NCBI GenBank assembly: GCA_004352715.1
Contig: SCFE01000030.1
Coordinates: forward strand, 329,110 to 393,109
From: Hofstenia miamia
Lineage: Eukaryota > Xenacoelomorpha > Acoela
Direction of reading: 5' to 3'
Length of the DNA: 64,000 nt
The notes beneath the pieces were generated by a model that saw nothing but the letters and a program-made list of their open reading frames with translations, ran no database searches and was not told the DNA's origin. Made by a program: the position numbers and the translations under genes. Position 1 is the stretch's first letter. The number at the start of each line of letters is the position of its first letter. Positions 56,096 through 64,000 of this stretch are shown one piece after another.

Positions 56096-56860
56096 TCACC
56101 CTATAGCACTTGGAGTGTCCTGTATAATTGCAAGTCTAGCAAATGGTGATTGCGGGCAGTCGCAGATGATGCGGAGATCCTCCACTGCTTCGAAACCGCC
56201 TTGTTCCTTGAGTACTTCATTCCAACTATGCAGATTTGCTTGTTCAAGCCAGTTCTTCATTTCTACCGACACAGTTGACTGCACGCTATTGAAGTTGTTT
56301 CTGTGCTCAAGGCTCTTGATCTTTCCTACATTTTTTAAACCAGAACGCCATTGAAGAAGTGCAAACTGATCCCTAGGTTCCCATGTAGCTGGAAAGTTCA
56401 ACATGTTGATTCGAAAAACTTTGGGAATTCATTCTTGCCTACTAGTGGTATTCTCGTCTTCTTGCATTCCGTTGGCACAAGTGATTTTCCTGCTATTTCA
56501 ATTGGGTTCTCAAAGAGAACAGCCATGACTTCTGCGACATCCGATTACTTGTAGTGCTCGCAAGAGCCTCGAGGAGTGACAGAGTTCGGGAAATTTTAAT
56601 CTTGTTGAGAGCTTCTGGGTTCACGTTCTTGATTATGGTACAGATTTTGGAGCCAAGTTGGTTGTATGCCTCGTGAAAAAAAGTGTTCGATCTTGACCTG
56701 CTGGTGGAGCTGGCAAAATGAAAGTTTCAGTGAGATTTTAGAACTTGCTGGTGTCAAAGCTCTGTTCTTCGATGTTTTCAGGAGCCTGCAATGTGAGAGG
56801 AGCACCAACAGCGCGGTTGGGCGAGGTAACGGCTTGGGCATAGGACGAGATATTTAAAAA
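56096..56860 (-). pseudogene. Unidentified coding remnant with a SAM-like segment
   Basis: Minus-strand frames 56841-56596, about 56550-56420 (ENPIEIAGKSLVPTECKKTR) and 56404-56096 (NFPATWEPRDQFALLQWRSG...) appear to be one protein broken by frameshifts. Within the last, VEMKNWLEQANLHSWNEVLK followed by EQGGFEAVEDLR resembles the start of a SAM domain (WL....L..Y...F.E.GF..LEDL), but this is weak. There is no convincing splicing between the pieces. It could be a transposon ORF or a decayed retrogene. Confidence 0.25.
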
Positions 56861-57082
56861 TGAAAAGGCAGTAGTGATATACACAAAAACAAAACAACTT
56901 ACTAACTATAATTAACTATAATTAATTTGAACTTTTTAGTTTCATGTAGTGATGTTGCAAAAAAAGTATGCACTTCTCAAATTCTCGCATTTGCATCTGC
57001 AGTATCTAATCTTTCTTCAGTTTAAAATATGCAATATATCCTGCAATAGTAAGAAATTTTTTCGTACTGCTTGCTTACTCAC

Positions 57083-57301
57083 TTATGTAGCATTTCAGCG
57101 GCAAATGGCCTCATAAATTGTTCAGACGAAAAATCACATGCAAAATGCGGAATATTCATAAGATCAGAATTACCATCAACAAAAAATATATTGTCACCAA
57201 CTAAGAATGTTAAGTTTTTGATGCATTCATTGCATGCTACTGTGCCAAAAAAGCAACCTTCATTACACACTTTTTTTGTTTGTTTCCACATTGTGTAGGT
57301 C
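57083..57301 (-). other. Candidate exon, cysteine-containing
   Basis: The acceptor is TTTATATCAG|G and the donor CATAA|GTGAGT, enclosing an uninterrupted frame of about 72 codons: MWKQTKKVCNEGCFFGTVAC, NECIKNLTFLVGDNIFFVDG and HFACDFSSEQF. Good splice sites at both ends make a real exon possible, perhaps of the same locus as the remnant at 56096-56860. No family is recognised. Confidence 0.3.
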
Positions 57302-57885
57302 CTGATATAAAACAATTAAAGCAACACTAAATACTTTGAATTGGTCGTAAAATTTGCTAACATTTTCGCATTTCATACTTTTTTTATTCAACTCATTATG
57401 TGTAGACATCTAAGATGTATACACTAAATATATTCTGAAACATGTTTAAGGTCTCAACATTTTTATTAAAAGCTAATATATTTAACAAAATTGCTAAACA
57501 CCTACTACAAGATCACTGCGGTATTGGTTATAGGCTTGTACACAATGCCCCCTCCCTCTAACGTTTTGAACACCCTGAAGAAACTGATGCCGAAATCGAT
57601 ATATGCTCACATTGAGTTAAAAAAACTCATTTTATGAGACTAATGGTGAACAGGCCATTGAAAATCTTAGCACCTGGGATATGCGCTAATCATGCTTCTA
57701 ATTATTTGTAGAACTGTTCTGATGGCGATTATAAGATAATCTCAACACAATTATCATGATTCTTGTTTCTTATCAGATGGGAACAAATGAGAGACTTCAA
57801 CCACCTGAGAAGGGCATTCAAATTCACATTTCTTATTCATTATTGGATACAACTATTGGGTAACTCAGTTTTCATCTTAGGGATC
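57302..57885. other. Non-coding stretch
   Basis: Nothing recognised. Confidence 0.45.
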
Positions 57886-58384
57886 TTTAATAATAATAAT
57901 AATGAATGACCTTATTTAGCCGCTGAAGGCATACAACACTACAAAAAGAATAAAAACAAGTCAAGTTTTACGACAGCGAGGACAGTCACAGGAGATGAAA
58001 TAAGAGCAGATGGAAGAGTAGGCGAAGTTGGAGAAGGGCTCAGCAAAGAGGAAAGCCATCAAAGATTTCTTGAAGCTCGGTGGCGGGGAAAAGAAATCAA
58101 TCGCTTGAAAAACGAGTGAAGGATGCGATGCTTCTTGGGACGACGGATGGAGAAGGTGACAACATCATCAGAGCGAGTAGAGCGGGAATTAGAGAACGTA
58201 ATGAAATCAAAATGATCAAGATCCACTTTGCGAGTGAGCAAGCGATTGAACAGATGGAGATCAGAGGCATGGAAGTAGAGTGACAGTGGGAGAGTGGAGA
58301 ATTTGAGAAGAGCATCTTTGTATCGCAAGAGAGAGATCCAAATGAAGGCACGCTTCTGGAACCGTTCCATAGAGTGGAACACAT
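57886..58384 (-). mobile_element. LINE 3' end with ATT-repeat tail
   Basis: Minus strand from 58382: HSMERFQKRAFIWISLLRYK, DALLKFSTLPLSLYFHASDL and HLFNRLLTRKVDLD. This is the LINE ORF2 C-terminal pattern (ERFQRRATRWI....Y.ERL..L.LLPL.Y......L). After the stop, about 170 bases of 3'UTR end in (ATT)n (57888-57902 complement). The 3' tail confirms orientation, and the 5' truncation at about 58384 is typical of LINE insertion. Confidence 0.82.
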
Positions 58385-60687
58385 TTGTATTAAGTTAGTG
58401 AAATGAGCAAAGACTTATTTAGAATGCTCGATCATTGATGGAATTTGACTCAATTTGAACAGAATTCATAGTTTCTTCCTCGGTTAGGAACTAGTTATTG
58501 ATAAAATTGTTATTATTTCATACTTTACAAAGACCCTTGGAAGCCCTTGAGAATTCATTTTAACTATTGAAGATCGTGGAGACCTACCATCGAACACTCC
58601 TCTAAAATGAATATCAATTTTATTTAGTTGATGGAACACATCTACATCCTTTCAATATAACGATTGTACACTAATTCTGTGATTATATGTTCACTACATT
58701 AACATTGGTAAAATGATTACTAAATGATTTTAAATTTTAACCTACACGTAAAGGACATCAACAAATATTTGGAAAATAGCTCACCTGTATAAGATTTCTC
58801 GTGAATATATGAGCGATAATGTCACGAAGATTGGTAAAGTTTCCAACATACAATAGACATTGCGAATGCATTGATTTACAATAGGATTTCATAACTTTGA
58901 CAGATTGAATAAATTTTCACACGTAATGTGTCGTCTTCCTGCTAAGCGTCCATACGTAATTATCATTAGTGCAGGTTTTGGTTTATTGCAGTTGCATATC
59001 TATAGGATTTGATGAAAACATGATATCTGAATAAATCAAATGTTTTGATCTGACTTTAACCTATCGCTCTGCTACTATTGCATCGTGACCCTAATATTGT
59101 TTGCAATTTTTTTAATATGAAATCCGCAGGTCATCATTTATTTTTAATGTACGTTGATTAATCAAGACTAGGTATCAGGTGATTTTTCACTTAGATTAGC
59201 CACTCAAGTCTTAGACCAAATCGGGAATATTATTACAAATGGGTTGAGCATGTTTTTTTCAGTTGACATTGCGAAGTTGTGTTCTCATGGTTTATAATTT
59301 ATAATTTTCATTTTTCTTCCAAAGAGAACTATAGTACTAAAGCTCCAAAGATATGTATTACATCAGAAACGATGACTGAATAAATATCTGTTTGACTAAA
59401 ACGTAGACAAAAATAAATTGTAGCAAACATTTTTTGCATATTTTTTGTTTACCTAGAATTGTTTTTTAATTTTCTCTGCTTTATTCCTTGGGTTTTGGGT
59501 TCATCTAAGCAAAACTCCAAGTTTTGTAGTTGGATATCACAAAATCAGGCTTTTTATCAACCTACTTTAGTTCTAAATTAATTTATTACGATTTCAAACT
59601 AGTTTTTGTACTAATGCTTTGAGTTTACCATACATGTTCTCTTAACGACCATTTAAATTAGAGATTTTTCCGGCTTCTTACTATATAGTAACCAGTAAGT
59701 TCATCTTTTACTTTTCATTTTACAGCAGTCTTAAAAATATTACTCGCATTTTATAGTTTTTTTGGTAGGTTAATTGTCAAAATTGACCCGGCATTGGAAG
59801 AATGTTCCATCAATCCTGCAAAAAAATCTGAGATTGTATAAATATAGTCTTCTTTTTGTACGAGAGCACAAACAGAAGGGTACTCGAGAGGGGCTCGCAA
59901 AGGCGCAGTTCCCCTTGTTATATTTATATTACACAGGTTTGGGGTGTTGGATATTACTTGATATACAAAATTTGTTTGTCTATTTCACAAATTTAGAGCT
60001 CCTCTAAAAGTTAATTTTTCAGTAGTTCAGCTCAAAGTACATGCGTTTTGACTAATATCAGCTCGGATTTTATGTGACATTATTAACATAATTTTAGTTC
60101 CCCCATAATGCTCTTTTGCCTATTCCATATTCGTAAGTTAGTACTTCAAAGCTTAGTTGGAATCGCCTCCAGATTTTACAACCAGAACTCTAAAAATAAT
60201 GTGAACCGACCCAAAACTCCGATCGGATTTCAACTATTGGTCGAAGTATACAGACATTCCACTTACATTTACAATTTGAAATATCTTACAAACTTGTGGC
60301 ATCAGCAATTTAACTTTATTACTGAGTCAATCGAATATTTCTAGGAGATTAACAATTCTAGTGGGAGATGTATCATTTATTGATCTTTAGAAAATTAGAT
60401 TAAAGTATTTTACGAATAAGTGCATTGTCTTATCATGTTTAGTGTGACACAGAATAAAAGCCTTGGCGGTAACTAAAGAAGCAACACAATTAATATTGAC
60501 TTAACTTTTTAGTTTTATTAATGCGTGATTGCTTATAACAATGAGATTTAAAATGGTCTGCCTGTATTAGGCTACCATATAAAAGTCAAATGTCTTTCGA
60601 TTTTTTCCTTACTGCATGTACATTATCCTATTTTTAATAAAAAAGCATGCGAATTTTAAGAAATTTTTTATATCCATTCTCCATTCA
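58385..60687. other. Non-coding stretch
   Basis: Short unassigned ORFs (59774-60007, 60108-60344). No gene or repeat border is seen. Confidence 0.45.
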
Positions 60688-61200
60688 CTTCCTATTAGAA
60701 AGGAGCGCGGTACAGGTTTTGTAAAATTATTTCCACCGCAGAGAAAAAACCTTTACCGCTAGCCATCGCAATGTCCGTTTTTTACCGCAAACCAACGCAA
60801 TAAATGAAATTTTACCGTGGTATACCGCAACGAAGTCGATTTTAACTTCGTAAGAAAAGATAAATATTTCTGATTGTTTTTTAGGGTTATGGATCATCCG
60901 TAGAAAAGTTTAAAGACAATTTCTTAGGTATTTTGTTAATTCGTCAAATTTTAGTAGAGTAGTATAAAATTTTCTATTAAATATGTAAAAATTACTATTA
61001 ATATTTCGGTATGTGGGATCTATTAATTTTGCTTCAAAATCAGTTTTTTGATAAGCACTTAGAGATTTTAAATCTTAATATAATACGTTATCTGTATAAC
61101 TTTTATGCCACCGCAAGTTGTGTTATTTCTACCGCTAATCACGGCTATTGTGTAAATCGCTACCGTGGTATACCGCACCGCACTCATCTCTACCTCCTAT
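60688..61200. mobile_element. hAT-type MITE rich in ACCGC motifs
   Basis: The body is 60696-61192 (497 bp). The left end is TAGAAAGGAGCGCGGTACAG, and the right read outward is TAGAGATGAGTGCGGTGCGG. The flanking octamers are CTTCCTAT and CCTCCTAT (7 of 8). TACCGC/ACCGCA occurs many times in both subterminal regions. The terminal sequence resembles that of the MITE at 34249-34586 (CAGAGATG). Confidence 0.75.
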
Positions 61201-62033
61201 GTCTAAATACATGAACCGCATTATGCAGTTGGTGGATTAATCGTCTTGTGACAGTAGTAGGCCTAATTTTCAGTTTTATGTATGGTAGCTGAAGTTTAGA
61301 AACGATGTTTAACTCTAAATTCTTTTTTGTTCACAATTTTCTCCAAGCTTATTACGAATTTTGGAAGTCCTTGGATATGGGCTCCCCTGTTATGGTGAGC
61401 ATGGAAATTTATTGCTGTGCCTGAAAAACTAACTTTTTTCAATGAACATTTACCAAATGAAAAATGATAGTGAATCAGGAGATAATTCTTTATCCTGTTG
61501 TGATGTCAGATTTTAGTTCGTGATTTATGAGAGGATTCATGGCAAGTTCTTATAAATCCAAGATCTAAAGTGATATTCTTTCCAATGACAAAATAAATGC
61601 TATTAAATACTATTCATTCCCATCTTCCGATTTCATTAGATATAAGATTTATCTTTCTTATATCATTGATCGATTGAATAAATACTTGGTTTGTTCTCAG
61701 ACTTCACCTAGTGTGCCCATTAACACTCAAACTGTTAAATGAATCTTTTGAAGTTTGCCGAAAAAAGTCGCTCTAATCAAAGTGCCAATGCATCAAAAGA
61801 GGCATTGCTCAACGAATTAAACTGGGCTGTGCTCGCATGATCTTACCGGCATTATTAAATATTGGCACTCGATGCTAGAATAAAAAAACCCGTAATTTTC
61901 AATACTGAAATTTAATGTATTAGCAATATATTAAGCATACATGGTTATAATGCATGATTAACTAATAAATAGCAAGTAAATTACCATATGTTGCGACGTC
62001 CTGTATCTTTCCTCGGTGGTCAACGAATTTTAG
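61201..62033. other. Non-coding stretch
   Basis: Nothing recognised. Confidence 0.45.
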
Positions 62034-62653
62034 TCAGTTGCGATGATTTCGTTGTATCTTATGTAGCGGCGTGGGCGATGCGGTGAACTTGAACAAAGTT
62101 AATCTGCAGTGCGGTTGCGGTGAGTGAAATAATTTTCGCATCAAGGGATTATCTTCATTTACATTTTTATATAATTGTTGTGTGACACGTGTATTACCTG
62201 TTATTATATCTTTTAGTGCAGTGCGTTTCTGTGAATTTTTAATGTTTTGGTACAATGATGTGATCGAAGTTGAAAATTCTATGAGACGATATTCATTAAT
62301 ATCTTCTTGGCCACATAATTGACATCTTGAAAACTCATTGTTTTTCCAGTGAAATCCAGTCTTAGTACATATAAGATGATGAAACCCGTGGAAACTGTAG
62401 CAAATGTTGATACTTCTATTCGCATTTGGGCATTTTGATGAAGTAGGGAGGGATTTTCATGTTTCGTGGTAGTGATCATTATTATGATCATTATTAAGAA
62501 CTTGTGTATTACATTGTATTCGAGGCATTTTTGTAGACAATTTTGTCGTTCTTTTTTCTTGTTAGATTTCAAGTGTAGTTTTCTTATCTTCGCATATAGT
62601 GCTCTTTCATCTGTCTGTATGTTCGTCACAAAGTAACAAGTGCGATATCCCAA
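62034..62653 (-). pseudogene. Coding remnant, possibly LINE ORF2 C-terminus
   Basis: Minus-strand frames 62653-62279 and 62255-62034 are open. In one frame FHWKNNEFSRCQLCGQEDIN runs into the 62255 ORF; CxxC..E resembles the C-terminal zinc-binding C..CG..E...H...C of some LINEs, but the expected His/Cys partners are not clear. Identity is uncertain. Confidence 0.2.
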
Positions 62654-62850
62654 AAACTTAATTTCATCCCTAATTTGTGATGATTGAACTAAATCATATA
62701 TGGGTGAAACTAAGTGAGATCTGAGAGCAAGAGCTAATGAACATTGAAGAGATCATCAAAATTCAGTAATATTTACCCATCGGCATCAAACTAAGGAATA
62801 TCAATTTAGAACAGAGCATCCTAGAATTGCAGAGGATATATATATATATA

Positions 62851-62886
62851 NNNNNNNNNNNNNNNNNNNNNNNNNNNNNNNNNNNN
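62851..62886. other. Assembly gap (36 N)
   Basis: A short N run preceded by a (TA)n tract and directly followed by the palindrome. Confidence 0.99.
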
Positions 62887-62973
62887 GAATCGTAGTCTCC
62901 TCAAGCCCTCTTTTGTACTCATCCATGTTTAATAGCAGTTTCTATGTCTTATCATTCATTATCGGCCGTTTTA

Positions 62974-63015
<42 letters not shown>

Positions 63016-63102
63016 TAAAACGGCCGATAATGAATGATAAGACATAGAAACTGCTATTAAACATGGATGAGTACAAAAGAGGGCTTGAGGAGACTACGAT
63101 TC
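62887..63102. repeat. Perfect 90-bp inverted repeat around (TA)18
   Basis: Arms 62887-62976 and 63013-63102 are complementary over all 90 bases as far as I can read, with a 36-bp (TA)18 centre (62977-63012). It starts exactly at the end of an N gap that is itself preceded by TA repeats. Either a true cruciform-forming palindrome or an assembly foldback. Confidence 0.92.
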
Positions 63103-64000
63103 CTCATTCAAAGCACATATTTGATAAGGACCCTCGAAATAATGAAGGCCAAATATATTTTAGCCCCTCCAAATATTAAAAGCTATATTCACCCCTGCTA
63201 TTAATCAATACTAACAAGATCAGTATGTTTACAGTTAACATATACTGTATGCGTGGATAACCAAAAGTTGCAATTTTCCATAGTATGAAGTACCATTTTG
63301 ATTGACCGTGAAAATAATTGAATATTTTCAAAAATTGTACATTGCACATAAGGAAATAGAGGTGTAATTTCACGTTGTGCATTGAAAAATGTCTTAACCC
63401 ATGTATCTTTATATATTTCCAGCGCCCTGTAGACATTTTAAAAGTTTGTATCCGTCTCTATCGCATGTATTGTTAAATAAAATTTAAAGGTATTTAGGCA
63501 ATAAATATTCTGATTTGTAATCATTGGCTTCAATATTTAAGAATTCACTTTAAGTAACATTCAAAAAATAAATCTTTATAGTATTACAAAACTTCTTCTT
63601 AAGAAACAATTTTTATAAGTTTTTAAAAAAAATTTAAGATAAAAATTGTTATCGTAACAAATTGTTTTCAAGGGTGGAAAATATTATAACACAGAATTTA
63701 AATTTTGTCATTACGGCTTCATTTTACAGCAACATCGTATAAAATAATTGGATACTTATACTGACAACAACTCAATTTACCATAAAAATTACTATAACCA
63801 TAACTAAACTCCATTCAACATGCCACGAAAGTGTTCCCTGGATGAAAACGAAGAGGTCGAATAACAGCATTTAACATGATGGAAAATGTATAAATTTTAT
63901 TGCTAAGCAATTTTTAGGCCTCAGACTGTTGTCAGAAATTGTTTAAAAGATCCTGAATCATATGACACCAAAAAAGTCCAGGTCAACCGCCAATTTTAAT
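63103..64000. other. Non-coding stretch to the window end
   Basis: A+T-rich. Near 63819 ATGCCACGAAAGTGTTCC opens MPRKCSLDENEEVE and then a stop, faintly like the N-terminus of a pogo/Tigger-type transposase (MPRKRK...L), but too short to call. Confidence 0.35.

Noticed and set aside
1-64000. CRISPR arrays, bacterial operons, prophage or integrated viral genomes
   Set aside because: The genes are spliced and animal-like and no spaced direct-repeat array is present; all reverse-transcriptase signals fit LINE, copia or gypsy elements.

Overview
This is an A+T-rich window (roughly 30% G+C by eye) from an invertebrate animal nuclear genome. It has spliced protein genes with GT-AG introns of up to several kb, LINE, copia, gypsy, hAT, Tc1 and piggyBac remains, and assembly gaps. 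The lineage cannot be fixed from the sequence. There is no sign of bacterial, organellar or viral gene organisation.

Three complete host genes can be built exon by exon. (1) Plus strand, 7160-11898: dephospho-CoA kinase (DCAKD/CoaE type), three exons, 226 residues, with a hydrophobic C-terminal tail. (2) Plus strand, 13023-18304: a secreted or ER-type typical 2-Cys peroxiredoxin (PRDX4-like), three exons, 216 residues, with a signal peptide, both redox cysteines and a C-terminal KNDL. (3) Minus strand, 50569-38054: a TMEM132-family neural adhesion protein, eight exons, 861 residues, with signal peptide, ectodomain, one membrane segment and a cytoplasmic tail holding PPxY, RSxSxP and PDZ-type motifs. 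Splice phases agree at every junction of all three genes. Both plus-strand genes have a 3' splice site only 3-14 bases before the start codon, so their mRNAs are either trans-spliced to a leader or have a 5'UTR intron.

Region by region. 1-1201: an unrecognised transposon-like coding remnant followed by an LTR-like block. 1202-7159: non-coding with one hAT-type MITE. 7160-18304: the DCAKD and peroxiredoxin genes; the first DCAKD intron holds two LINE fragments in opposite orientation and a 436-bp exact-type duplication across a single N, and the first peroxiredoxin intron holds a piggyBac remnant and small exon-like ORFs. 18305-26650: a MITE with an 8-bp target duplication, a CR1/L2-type LINE 3' fragment and a complete but decayed 880-bp hAT element. 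26654-30450: a full-length, broken Ty1/copia element with 166-bp LTRs and a 5-bp target duplication. 31820-32540: a Ty3/gypsy RT-RNase H remnant. 34249-36571: two more MITEs. 38054-51060: TMEM132, with a promoter-like G+C island inside intron 6. 51061-64000: Tc1 and LINE remnants, unidentified coding fragments, two N gaps, another MITE and a 216-bp palindrome centred on (TA)18.

The three genes act in unrelated processes (CoA synthesis, peroxide removal in the secretory pathway, neuronal adhesion). No new multi-gene system was found. The points most worth a second look are the 5' splice context of the two adjacent plus-strand genes, the motifs in the TMEM132 tail and its internal promoter-like island, the KNDL end of the peroxiredoxin, and two structures (duplication across N, palindrome next to a gap) that are probably assembly errors.
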